Positions 38,301-48,984 of a DNA stretch of 64,000 nt are shown piece by piece. Every line of letters begins with the position of its first letter. Position 1 is the stretch's first letter. This DNA comes from Meloidogyne chitwoodi (lineage: Eukaryota > Nematoda > Chromadorea > Rhabditida > Meloidogynidae), in contig JACZZP010000011.1 of assembly GCA_015183035.1 (NCBI GenBank), positions 744,001 to 808,000 on the forward strand. Direction: 5' to 3'. Position numbers and translations under genes: made by a program. The notes below the pieces were generated by a model. It ran no database searches, was not told where the DNA came from, and saw only the letters and a list, made by a program, of their open reading frames with translations.

Positions 38301-40605
38301 TAGTGAATTGTGGATTGTCAAAATTGAACATCAACAAGAAGAAAACTGCGCCGGACAAAAGTATAAGTGGCAGCAGTATGGACAAAGGAAACAACAACAA
38401 CAAAAGTGGAAGTCAGGATCAAATTGGCAGCAGCTTCGTTCAAAGTCGCAGCTCTGTGATCAAGGACAAGGAAGACAACAAGGACAAGATGCCAGAAGGA
38501 GAAGAACATCAAAAGAAAGACGTTGAGATGATGTTGGATATGATGACGAGAGATCAAAATAAAGTTCCTTCTTGTGATAAAATTTTTATGTAAAATTTTC
38601 TGTATGTATTTCCTTGTATTTTCCCCATTGTCCCACTTTTGTTTGTAATTTTTCCTTTGTTGGACTGGTAGTGTTATTGTTAGTGTTGGTGCTTATAATT
38701 GTGACCGTATTGAAAGGCTTGGATGCCTTTATTGTTAGTGTGACCTAACCTTTTAAAGGGGGGAGGTGTTGTATATGAATAGTGGTCTTTTATAGACACT
38801 TTTAACGGTCTAGTCGCTAGACTATATAAGCACCCATAATATCCCAACCTGAGTTAGTTCTCGTCAACCTCTACCTACCTTCTACACTTCTATTGTATTT
38901 GCTCTGTGATAAACTCTTGCTTTGTTGCTCGTCGACTTTCAGTATCTCGGACACTATCTTTAGTTAGGAAACTAAAGATACAACAATAATGAACAATTTT
39001 TTAGGTTTTTTTTTTTAATAAAAAATAGGACTTGTTTTTTAAGTATCAAATAAAATTAATTGTTTTTCAAAAAATATTTGTAAAGGAAAATGTTTTCAAT
39101 GTAAAGAGAAAGATATAAGTTACTCTCGGCTCTGCCTTTGTTTCTAGATAACACAACTACCCCTTTACATTGGTTATTTAAATAATAACTTTTTTTTAAA
39201 TTTAGATAAAAATATAAACTAAAATTTAAAAAATAAATAATAAAATTAGATTTATTTTAAAAATTAAGGTTTATAAAATTTAACTAATTTTGAGTAATTT
39301 ATTGAAAAATTATGAAATTGTCTATAAAATTTCCAATTTTATAGCCATAATTTTTTATTAATATTTTGTCAGTGGGTTAATATTTAATTTAAATTATTTT
39401 AGAATATTTAGGAATAATTAAATTATTTAAATATATTTTTACATTCTGAAAAAGTTTCAATTCAACTAAAGGAATAATTTCATTTTGTAACCAATCAGCA
39501 AAAAACATTTCATTAATATAACCAGGCAAACATGCAAAAATATCTTGTTTTTCAACAAATAAAATTCTTTTTTCATTATTTTTGTCCAAAAAATTAATTA
39601 AACTCCAAATAAATAAATAATAAAAATAAAATATTTTTGTAGTTAAAGAATAATTTATTTTCTTAAAAATAAAATAAAATTTTAAAATATTAAAAAAAAT
39701 ATAATTAAAAATAATTAATATTTATTTAATTTATAGCTATTTTTAAAATTAATTAACATTTAAAAAAAATAATTAAAAATAAATTATACCTCAACTTCGT
39801 TTTTTATTTTTTCAAAATTTTCTTTAATAAATTTAAATCCGAATGAATTAAAATTTAATAATTTAATATTAATTTTATTTAGAAAATCATTTAAATTTAG
39901 TTTTTCTTCAATTATATTTTTAACCAAAATTTCAATTCTTTTAATTATTTTTTTAGCTAATTTATTATTTAATTTAAAATTATCTAAAGCTTTTTCAAAA
40001 ATTTTTTCTAAACTTTGAAATTGAGTTAATGAAGAAATTAAAGCATTTTTTGTTTCATTTGATAAAATACTTGTATTATATTTAATTTCAATTATTAAAA
40101 TATTTAAATATTTTTCTTTTTCTTTAATTTGAATATTATCAAGAAATGTTGAACGATTTAATAAAGAATTAATAAATAATGGTAAATTGATTAAAAGAAT
40201 TATTTGTAAAACTAAAATATTAATAAATATATAATAATAATATAATTAAGGGTATTTTTATTAATTTTGTTTAATAAAAAGTTTTCTTTTTGAGTGCCTT
40301 AACTTATGGATTAAAAGTTGCGGACCAAAGATTCTGGACTTAAATTTTTGGTCAAAAACTTGAATATAGATTTAATACAATGCTATAAAATTATTAAATA
40401 AATTATTCTATTTATTTGTCTTTGAAAAAGCAAATAAACCAATTTTTTTTTAATTTTAGTGGACGTCCGCAACTTTCGGTCTGCAAGTTTGGCAACACTT
40501 TTCTTTTTAATTATCTTATTTCCAATAAATCGTTAATTTTTAATTATCCCGAAATTTTTATTAAAAAGTTTTCTTTAAAAACTTACAAAAAAGTTTGACT
40601 ATCAT
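35362..40605 (-). CDS. Secreted pioneer protein B, split by an LTR element
   Basis: Five exons (40605-40587, 40211-39790, 39661-39443, 36002-35507, 35456-35362) close to 416 residues. A signal peptide starts MIVKLFFLQIILLINLPLF; exon 1 is only 19 bp. The third exon has WSLINFLDKNNEKR and PGYINEMFFADWLQNEIIPL. The last one is basic/acidic (GKGRRRMKIVRKEDLDYEDP). The neighbour at 41589-43316 is a paralogue with matching exons 1-4. There the third intron is only 39 bp; here it is 3.4 kb because a complete LTR retroelement lies in it on the opposite strand. Intron 1 also holds a decayed GTCCGCAA hairpin. Splice signals are intact, so a product is still possible if the large intron is removed. Function unknown. 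Confidence 0.7.
36290..36508 (+). repeat. 5' LTR
   Basis: Begins TGTTGTATATGAATAG and ends GATACAACA. It contains CTATATAAGCACCCAT, a plausible TATA box, about 100 bp from its 3' end. By eye it is identical to the 3' LTR. Confidence 0.9.
36512..36529 (+). other. Putative primer-binding site
   Basis: TGGCGCGGTCGAC begins three bases after the 5' LTR, the usual place for tRNA priming. The ACAACAAATTGGCGC context is repeated about 30 bp downstream as ACAACAAATTAGCGC, a partial local duplication. I could not assign the tRNA. Confidence 0.5.
36779..38593 (+). CDS. Gag-protease polyprotein with integrase-tail-like end
   Basis: 604 residues from the first ATG; the same frame is open somewhat further upstream from a GTG. 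Gag-like helical region (about 1-230, with FESWYGKHRSYFEVEGK). One CCHC zinc knuckle, CYACQQIGHIAKNC (about 267-280), binds nucleic acid. An aspartic-protease-like segment follows (IACIEDTASQINCVTPEIW, about 340; active-site motif D-T-A). The region about 440-510 (FPSGTKVKVKNTNKHSGKIE, GEVIKQFNNCWKVKV) resembles the integrase C-terminal SH3/GPY domain. The tail is Lys/Ser/Gln-rich. The order suggests that an in-frame deletion fused PR to the integrase tail. AGTG is unusually frequent, and codon use differs from the A+T-rich host genes. Confidence 0.85.
   Translation: MKESSIERLLLAQQELFEKMLEQLKVKSEPSDNQKSEATLYGSLVPLISEFIFDNESGANFESWYGKHRSYFEVEGKSLPETSKVRLLLSKLGSSEYAQIERKMLPVKLNEMKFENLVSELSKEFKDPRSKLIKRFEALNMKCSQLEDILEFGSKVNANCERASMALSIEEIKILIFISGLPSENSALRQMAMKFIESNSEHGNQVTLKELLEECRAFMALKAEAKVFEKGKFFKTQQSEPIVNLVKSVQNNSEVQKKPWFKNQVKCYACQQIGHIAKNCPSGLRRKSFRPKVKRNYFSNSDKPFCAVLDIVGNDKMVNREEWIKKDIKIAGHKIACIEDTASQINCVTPEIWKLIGCPKLEKVSYKGIGISGESFDLVGKWTCRLEVENIELTTVMHVVDSDICLFGLPAIKKLKEVNQIPTKNFFKKMSPIFKKKSEPIKGNPFPSGTKVKVKNTNKHSGKIEWLHGEVIKQFNNCWKVKVPVLNCIVTRKCKEMRKDNWNEEKRIVNCGLSKLNINKKKTAPDKSISGSSMDKGNNNNKSGSQDQIGSSFVQSRSSVIKDKEDNKDKMPEGEEHQKKDVEMMLDMMTRDQNKVPSCDKIFM
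38755..38766 (+). other. Polypurine tract
   Basis: AAAGGGGGGAGG immediately before the TG of the 3' LTR, the expected primer site for plus-strand DNA synthesis of an LTR element. Confidence 0.75.
38767..38985 (+). repeat. 3' LTR
   Basis: The second 219-bp copy, TGTTGTATATG...GATACAACA, followed by the target duplication ATAAT. Confidence 0.9.
40295..40505. mobile_element. Decayed GTCCGCAA-family hairpin in intron 1 of gene B
   Basis: The left arm AGTGCCTTAACTTATGG continues to AAAAGTTGCGGAC. The right arm contains GTCCGCAACTTTCGGTCTGC and AAGTTTGGCAACACT. The arms match imperfectly, indicating an old copy. It lies between the 19-bp first exon and exon 2 of the secreted gene. Confidence 0.55.
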
Positions 40606-41588
40606 TCTAATTGATTTTAAAAATAAATTTAAAAAAATGTTTTAATTAATAATTTTCTCTCTAATCTAAAATTATTTATAAAAAAGTCTATTATTATAAA
40701 ATTAAATTATGAAATATTTAAAAATTACATAGTATTTATATTTAAGTAAAAGTGCAATTTACTTTTAAAATAATTATTTTATTAATTATTGAAATTAAAT
40801 TGGCTAGACTTTTTTTAAATAATTGTTAAAATACAGTTTAAAAATATAAACTTATAAAATTTAAATAAGGAATTTAAGGATATAAAAATTAAAATGATTT
40901 ATTTTGACAAAATGTTTGTTTTTATTTAAAAATTAATTAATTAATATATCAAAAGTTCAGAAATATTTCTTTTAATATTTACCTAAAAAATCAACAAGGT
41001 TTTTTAATTTTATTTAAAAAATAAAATTAATAATAAATTTTATAAAGATTTAGAGAGGAGTGAGTGCATTAATATGGCCAAAATAACGAACATTGCCTAG
41101 TCGCCGCGCGCATGCATGGGTGTACATAATAGACAGATGAAATTTGTCAATAAAAATTTATTTTTTTATTAAATAAATAAATTAATATATTAGCTAATTA
41201 TTACGAAAAACATCAAATGAATAATTTTATCGAACGAATAAAAAAATATATAATTTTAAATTTAAATAATTTTTTTAAAAATCTTTTTTGTTTGTTTGTT
41301 TGTTGAATATATTTGTAATAAATAATAGGTATATATAGTAAATAGAAAATTATGGATAAAAAAGTTTCAAAATTGACCAATTCAGAGTATTTGCATATTT
41401 TTTTTCAAAAATTTAAAATATAATTATTTAATTTATATATTTGATTTCATTTTTAAAATTAATTGGACTGTCCTATCAATTAATTAAAATAAAAGTTATA
41501 ACAAAATACTCTTAATTGGCTACATATCATATAATTTCTTATAAAAATCAACTCAGATATTAAATGATTTAATTTTTTTAAAGTTCAA
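40606..41588. other. Intergenic stretch
   Basis: A+T-rich spacer between the two tandem paralogues, with a short G+C-rich patch at 41100-41116 (GTCGCCGCGCGCATGCATGGG) and a GTTTGTTTGTTTGTTG run near 41289. No gene is supported. Confidence 0.5.
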
Positions 41589-43316
41589 TCATTCAATAAT
41601 TTTCTTCTCTTCATCAACATATTTCTTTTCTTTTAATAATAATTTTTTTAATAAATTAGATAATTCAGTTATTTTATAAAAAAAATTATTTTGAGAATAA
41701 ATATCATAATAAAAGCTAATAATAGCTTCTTTAATAGAATTTTCATTTGAATTTTCTCCAAAATTTTTTTTCAAAAGATTTTTTAATTTTTCACAATAAA
41801 ATTGATTAATTTTACATTGTGAAAGCAATGTACGCTCAAAAAATGAATAAACATCTTTTTTGTTTATTTTTTTAACTAAACTATCTTCAGCAGTATCAAC
41901 TATAATTTCATACATTAATTTAATATCTTTTTCTTCAAAATTATTATTTTTATCATAACGAAAAATGTCATCAAGTTGTAATTTTTTTATAAATAAATTT
42001 TGATTTTTATAAGTTCTCACTAATACAGTTGATAAACTTTTTTTAATAAAATATTTAGTTCGATAAATAGTATTTTGATTTATCTAAATATTTATTTAAA
42101 AATATTTATTTAAAATAATAACCTTAGAATTTAATTTTATTTCAATTAAAGGAATAACATCATTTTGTAACCAATCTGCTAAAAACATTTCTGAAAGGTA
42201 ACCTGGTAAAACTGAAAAATTTGCTTCTAGTTTAACAAATTGGATACGTTTAATTCCTTTATTATCCAAAAAATCAATTAAACACCAAATTCTTATATAA
42301 AAGAAAATAAATATTTGTATTTCAACATTAACTTTATTTCTATTAATTCCCATGTTGCGAAACATTTGAAGCTAAAATATTTTTTTATTATTTTATATAA
42401 AAGAAAAATTGTCAAATTTGATCATTTTTTAATGTTTAATTTTGTCTAACCCTTTTTCAAATTATTAAACATATCAGAGATTCTCCCGACACAATTCCCT
42501 TAATTGGGAATATTTTTTTCGACAGAAACATTTCTATATATTTCACGAAAAAATCACAATTAAAGAAGATTCTATTTAAAATATTAATTAATATTATTTT
42601 TATAATATTTAACATTTTCTAAGATTTTAAATTACTAAATTTAATTATTTGTATTTATTTTAATATTTAAAAACAAAATTATTATTTTATCAAAATTTAC
42701 CCCAACACTTTGTGATTTTTCAAAATATTTCTTTAAAATACCAATTTCCGGCATTTCTAACTTTTCTAATTTTTCATTTTTCTCAAAAATATCAATTTCA
42801 GGTATTTTTAATTTTTGTAATTTTTTGTTAGTCTTAACAAAAAAATCTTTAAAATTATTTTCACTAAATTCAACAAATGTTTTAATCCATTTAATTAATT
42901 TTGTAGCAATATTAAAATTTAATTCAAAGTTATCTAATGAAATTTCAATTTCTGCTTTTAAATTTAAATATGGAGAAAGTAATGCAATTAAAACATATTT
43001 TGTTGCATTTACTTTTTCAGAATATTTATTTTCTAATTCAATTTTAAATATTTCTTTATAATCTTCTTTTGCTTTATCGGGAAGTGAATCAAATAAATAT
43101 GAACATTTTGTTGGCAAAATAAAATATAGAATAATTGTAAAAACTATAAATTTATTATTATTTTATAATTATAACTTTGATTGAAAGTTTTTTTTATATA
43201 ATTATATTTGGTTATTAAAAGTTACCGAAAAAATTAGAAAATTTAGCATTTATTAAACCTTAAATTTAACACTAATAAAAACACTTAGACTTACTAATAT
43301 AAATTTTGACAAGCAT
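41589..43316 (-). CDS. Secreted pioneer protein C, paralogue of B
   Basis: Four exons (43316-43295, 43143-42701, 42371-42123, 42083-41589) close to 402 residues. The 22-bp first exon and the second make a signal peptide (MLVKIYIIFTIILYFILPTK). Shared blocks with gene B are a helix with LDNFELN (B: LDNFKLN), W.LI(D/N)FLDN, then PGYLSEMFLADWLQNDVIPL (B: PGYINEMFFADWLQNEIIPL), and a C-terminal helical domain with N.F..KDI.L. C lacks B's short basic last exon. A repeat unique to C is K(L/K)EIPEIDIFEK / KLEMPEIGILKK near residues 120-145. The family is not recognised; it appears secreted and lineage-specific. Confidence 0.7.
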
Positions 43317-44275
43317 TAATTAGGTAAAAAGCTAAATTAAAATTAAAAATTTATAAAAATATATTTTATAAATAAAATTAGATTTTTTTAATAATAAAAA
43401 TGTTATATTATTTCAAAATAATTAATTAAATGAATGTCTTTAATTAATTAAATAATAATATATATATTAGTAAAGTAAATAAAGTCAAAAAAGAAGCTAA
43501 ACAACTAATTTACAATAATGGAAATTAGCAATAAGAATTATTTTAAAATTATTGTTATTTACTTTATTTATTGTCTTAAATATTTGGTATTTAATATTAA
43601 TTACCGAAAAATTAACAAGGATTTTTTTTTTAATTTTATTTTAAAAATAAATAAAATAAAATATATTTATTTTATTTTTTATTTAAGCGAGGAATAAATA
43701 AATTATTTAATACCTCTTATTAATTTTTAATAAATAAATATAAATGGGGGAGAGCATTTAAAATAATTGGGAGTGTAGTATGAAAGAAAAGATTTGCTAT
43801 AAAAAATTTTTTCCATTGTTTATTAAAATTAAAGTCACATTGGTAATGAATTATGTTTTAATTAATGAATTATAAAATACAATTAATTTAATTAATTTTT
43901 ATTTAAATTATTTTATTATAGAAGAGATTTGTTAAAAAGATATTCAAAATTGGAATTTTGTTTACTTTAGGTTAAACACTCCATTTATTCACAAAAATAT
44001 ATTTTTTCATTTTTGGATATAAATAAAATATTTTCTTGTAAATTGATTAATAAATTAGACAAAATTACTTAAAGTTTTACAATTTAATGTTTGAAAGAAT
44101 AAAAATAAATTTTATTTATATATTTTTATTCTTCGAATTATTGCAAGCGAGGGTTAAATCAAAATAGTTAAAGAAATTAGATAGAATTGTATTTCTCTCT
44201 AAATCTCTTAATTTAAAAATTAATTTAACTAAATTTATTTAAATTATTTAAAAAATGTTTTATTTTCTTTTTTCC
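43317..44275. other. Intergenic stretch
   Basis: A+T-rich DNA without a supported gene, repeat or element. Confidence 0.5.
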
Positions 44276-45311
44276 TTAATATAAAGTAACTTTTTTTAAT
44301 TTAGGTAACTTAGGTTCTCCTCCATATTTAATCATTGAAATATTTCCAAGATCTTCTTTTGTAGAAGTATAATTATATTCAAAAAAACTTTCATCTGGAT
44401 TTGTTATAACAATCTAAAAAATAAAAATAAAATTTTACCTCTCTCGTTTCCTCTCGCTAATTTGACGCGGTAATACTTATTTTTGGTTAAGATTATTTAA
44501 TTAATTTACCTTTATAAAATTGGCAAATTGTTCTCTTATAGGTATTTTAAAAATTTTTATAAAATAAATAAAAACTACCTTGATAACATTATCTTCCAAA
44601 GAATAAAAATCAAGTGTTAAATTATTACCAGTTTCAAATTCAAAACTAGCAAATTTTGGTGATAATCGAATCTAAAAGAAATTAAAAAAAATAAAATAAT
44701 TAAATATTTATTTATTTATGTGTATATATCGGAACTTTTTTAAAAGCATTTTCTCTATTTTTTAATAAAATTTTTTCTTAATTTTATTTATTTTCTATTC
44801 ATTTTTTTAAAAATTTTTTAACCATTTTTTTTAATAAAAATTTCTAAAAAAAATCCTCTCTAATTTAATTAAAAATTAAAATATCCAATAATTTTAATTT
44901 ATAAATATTAATTATTAAATTAAATTAAAATTATTATTTACTTACAAGTCCAAAATTGCTGAAAATAATATAAAAATATCCAACAGTATTACGAAATTCG
45001 TCATAACCATATAAAGTAATTAAAAACCCGTTTGTCTTGTCTGTTTCAATTTCAATTTGAATATGTTTGGGTGGAAAAAAGCCATCACCATAACAAGGGG
45101 GAAAAATTACACCATTATACTTAATTAAATAAATTAAAATATATTTTAATTAATTAATTTTAATTAATTAATTTTAATTAATTAATTTTACCGCATCTTC
45201 ATAAACAATTGGAGTATATTCATCAGGGCATTCTTCTTCTTCTGAATCATCAGAAAATGAATAAAAAATTAAAAAATAAAATAAAATAAATTGGAAAACC
45301 AAATAATACAT
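44276..45311 (-). CDS. Secreted diverged galectin-like protein I
   Basis: Four exons (45311-45192, 45119-44946, 44671-44579, 44413-44276) close to 174 residues. Signal peptide MYYLVFQFILFYFLIFYSFS, then an acidic linker (DDSEEEECPDEY). The remaining 130 residues follow the galectin strand pattern: PPCYGDGFFPPKHIQIEI, GFLITLYGYDEF, FASFEFETGNNLTLDFY, KIVITNPDESFFEYNY and a closing ISMIKYGGE. The sugar-binding HxNPR, N and WxxEx(R) residues are not present, so lectin activity is doubtful. Galectins usually lack signal peptides, which makes secretion through the ER notable. Related to the gene at 46874-48164 and more distantly to the galectins at 48985 and 59831. Confidence 0.65.
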
Positions 45312-46873
45312 TATAATAATTAAATAACTAAAATATTATTTTAAAATTAAATTAATAAATTTAAAATATATTTTTTGATTAAATTGATAAATTTTCTAGT
45401 ATTTATAAATTAAAAATTAGAAAAAAATAATAAATATTTTTATTTATGTTAGTAATTTTCAAAAATAATAAAAATTTATTTTATAATTTATAAAATTTAT
45501 TTAAATAAATAAAAAAGTATTTAAATAAAAATATTTAATTAAAAATTAGGAAATAGCTTTTCTTTTATATTTTTAATTTTATTAACATTCTTTGATTTAA
45601 AGCAAATATAAATTAATAAAATTTTTATGTAAAAACCTATTAATGTTAAAGATATTTTTTGTTTTTTATTTTATTTAAAAATGATATCATTAAAATTAAA
45701 CAAATATTAAAAATATTTGAAAAATAAAACACAAAATATATTAATATTTATGAATTTTCAAAGCAAAATTATATTTATAAAATTTTAAAAAATTAAAAAA
45801 ATTTTTTTTACAATATTTTAATAAATTTAACGCTAAAGAAAATAATTTATAAAATATTTTATATTTATTTAAAAAAATAAAATAAATAAACTTTTAGGAA
45901 ATAAATATTTCTCAAAATCTTACACGTTTATAATATAAATTTAATAAAAAAACACTTTAATTTATTTTATTAATATTAATATATTTTTTTTGTAAAAATT
46001 GTTGTGGCAAAATTGATGTTTTTATGAAAAAATTAAATTTAAAATAATATTTTTTGTTTCAAATTTTATTAAAAATAAATTATTTTAAATTTGCAAATTA
46101 TTTTTTTGTTACAGAAATAAAAAAAGTAGCTTTTTATTTTAATTATTAATAAATAAAAGGGCAAAAATATAAAGTTTTATTAAAATAAAATTAAAATGAT
46201 TATTAATTAATTATGTTCATAAAATTAAAGATCGGTCAAATTTAAATATTTGTCAAATTTTTTTAAAATTATTTTATTTGAATTTAATTTTAGCATTATT
46301 TAATTTAACAAGTATAAATCATTTTATATAGTAGAAATTAGCTCTGAATATATTTCTTCTGAATTTATAATATTTATGCTATAAATAAATTTAAATAAAA
46401 ATGGAATTAAATATATACCAAATTAATTTATCTGCCTCGTGTATTCGAAATTTCCTGTCCTGTTTTTCATTTTCGGTCATGACCAAGTAAGATCTCACCT
46501 CAACAATCTCCCTGTCAATTTGTTAGGAGAACAGTGTTGAAACTAAAATGTGCTATTTAAAGTGGTCTTATGTTTTTTTCTTATATTGCTGTTAGTTTGT
46601 TTTAAATATAATCTTCGTTTGTGGAGAAGAAACAAAACCCAAGTCTTGGACTGAACATATTTCTGATATCTCATAAACTTTTTCTTCAATTTCTTGAATT
46701 CGCTTTTTATATAAAATATTTTAATTTTGATAAAAATGTAAATTTACAAAGAAATATTTGTGTTATTAAAATTTATTAAAAAAAGAATAAATTAAAAATA
46801 TATATTTATTTATTACATTTAAAAATCCCAGAAAAATTAACATTTTTAACAAAATATATTTTCTTATTAATTT
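45312..46873. other. Intergenic stretch
   Basis: A+T-rich spacer. A fragment at 46470-46500 (TTTTCGGTCATGACCAA) matches the repeat at 175-345. A less biased patch follows to about 46680 without a convincing gene. Confidence 0.45.
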
Positions 46874-48164
46874 TCAATATTTCAATATAACTTTTTCAAT
46901 TTTTGCATTTCCTTCGAAGACAAGCATTTCTGCTTTACTTAAATCATTTTCAGATTTATAAGTATAATGCCAATATTTTCCGTCTGAATTTGTTACCCAC
47001 GTCTAAAATTTAAATTAATTAAAATTTTTTATTTTTTAAATTAATTTCAAGCGCCAAAATAATTTTTTTATCGAATTTAATGTTATAAAGAATTTTAAAT
47101 TAAAATTCTTTATTAGTCCGAAAGTTTATAAATAAAATTGTACAATTAATTAATAAAAAATTAAAATTTTTTATTTTAATTTTATACAATTAAAATTATT
47201 TTTTACCGTAATCCAATTTTCCGGTGCTGAATATAAACCAATTTCAAATTTAGGAGTACTATTTTTAATAAATAAGATTGCTTTACCAATTTGAACCTAT
47301 AAATTTTATTAATTTATAATTTAATATTATTTATTTTAATTAATTAATTTATAATTTAATATTATTTATTTTAATTAATTAATTTATAATTTAATATTAT
47401 TTATTTTAATTAATTAATTTACTATTCCATCAAATTTAAAAGTTAATAATTTATTCCCTGCTGCAGTAGAAAAAGAAAATTCAAATCCTCCAGTTCCTTT
47501 CATTTCAACCTCTATAAGAGCACTTTTTTGAGGAAAAAATCCAATACCATGACATGGACCAAATTCAACAATTTTATTCTTTAATTATAAAATTAATTAA
47601 TTTAGATTTTTATTTTTAAAAATTAAATTTTAGTCTTAATAAGAAATACAAAAATCAGAACAACTTTGAAACTTAAAAAAAAAAATAAAAATCAGAATTA
47701 TAAAAAATTATTCACTGTTTTTATAAAAGTTTTTACAACATAAAATACAATAATTGTATAATAGTTTCCGGAAAACTTTACATATTTAATTTTTCTAATA
47801 AAAACAATTGTTATTGTATTTTATTAATAGGCAGTTATAAAATTATTTTAAATTTTTTGTAGTTCTGATATTTTGTATTTTAGATTTAGTACAATAAAAA
47901 TTAAATATTTATTTTTATATAATTTTAAATTAAAATTTAAGTTTTTCTAACCACATTTTCAAATACAATTTGATTATCAGTAAATTTATTTTTAGGAGGA
48001 CATGTTGTTGTTTGAGGAGAGGAAATTGAAGGTATTTTAGAAGAAGAACTTTCACATTTACAATAACATTTAGGAACTGAAGGTGTTGTTATTAAACATT
48101 CTTCAGATAATGAATAAAAAATTAAAAAAGAAAATAATATAAAAAATTGAATTGTCAAGTACAT
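46874..48164 (-). CDS. Secreted diverged galectin-like protein J
   Basis: Four exons (48164-47952, 47578-47423, 47296-47207, 47002-46874) close to 195 residues. Signal peptide MYLTIQFFILFSFLIFYSLS, then a Cys/Ser/Pro-rich linker (CLITTPSVPKCYCKCESSSS). The rest matches protein I in layout: GPCHGIGFFPQKSALIEVEM, KFEIGLYSAPENWIT, WVTNSDGKYWHYTY and a final MLVFEGNAKIEKVIL. This is a galectin-like beta-sandwich with the sugar-contact residues lost. The two genes share intron phase (all zero) and orientation, so they are tandem paralogues. Intron 2 holds a 38-bp tandem repeat. The function may be structural or adhesive; this is inference. Confidence 0.6.
47301..47421. repeat. 38-bp tandem repeat, about three copies
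   Basis: The unit AATTTATAATTTAATATTAT followed by TTATTTTAATTAATT is repeated three times almost without change, inside intron 2 of the galectin-like gene J. Confidence 0.85.
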
Positions 48165-48984
48165 CCTTTATAATAAATTTAATAAAAATATCTAAATAAA
48201 TTAAAATGCAAATTTTTAATAAAGGTTTTACTAATTTTGTCAAAAGAAAATTTAAAAATAATAAAAACAATGAATTAAAGACTTCTTTGAAACACTACAC
48301 TCATACTATCTTTAGAGGGAAAAGCTTTTAGTATTTTAGAAAATATGATATAAATATTGAAGAAAATAACAAATCAGTAAAACAATTTTTCATTCACTAA
48401 TGTTTATGTATTTATTATTCCGAAACAAACAAAATCATTAAAATAATAAAATTTATTTAACACATTCTTCGTTTTGATATAAAAATGATGTCTTTATTTT
48501 TAAAATTAAACAGAGGAAAGGAAACTTTTTTAATCAACGTGGAACAATTAAATTATGTGAAACATATTTAGATATATTTCTAAATTTATTATTTTACAAA
48601 CAATCATTTCAATGATATTCCTCCACTTAGTCGCAGAATCCAATTTTTTTTTTTCAATTTAAATTTTAAATGTTAAATTTAATATCATTAGAGAGATAAA
48701 GCAATGCCGTGTTAAATGGTTTCGAGGGAAATCTGTAATATTAATATAAGCATAGATACAACGGTCGAAACTAAGAAATACTCGTGACTGAGTTGTTTAC
48801 ATATCAAAATAGTATTAAATTTAAATAAATGTGGAAACAAAAAAATATTTAAGGTTTAGAAAAAATATATTTATTACATACTTAAAGATTTTTTAAATAA
48901 ATAAATTATATTAATATATTTAAAAAGGAATAAATAAATAACAATTATTAATAATTATTTTAAAATATTTAAAAAATTCCAAAA
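48165..48984. other. Intergenic stretch between divergent galectin-type genes
   Basis: A+T-rich, somewhat mixed composition. It separates gene J (-) from the galectin F (+), so it should contain both promoters. No element is supported. Confidence 0.45.

Larger units (their letters stand above)
36290..38985 (+). mobile_element. LTR retroelement carrying Gag-PR but no reverse transcriptase (TR-GAG type)
   Basis: Two 219-bp LTRs (36290-36508, 38767-38985) with TG...CA ends look identical by eye. They are flanked by the 5-bp duplication ATAAT (36285-36289, 38986-38990). A primer-binding-like TGGCGCGGTCGAC starts at 36512, and a polypurine tract AAAGGGGGGAGG precedes the 3' LTR (38755-38766). The single open frame encodes Gag, a zinc knuckle, a protease-like region and what looks like an integrase C-terminal domain. 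The RT, RNase H and integrase core are missing. The architecture and 5-bp duplication fit a Ty3/Gypsy derivative that must be mobilised in trans. Confidence 0.9.

Noticed and set aside
38179..38557. Gln/Arg-rich and hydrophobic open frames inside the retroelement
   Set aside because: They are shadows of the Lys/Ser/Gln-rich tail of the Gag frame, in other frames and on the other strand.
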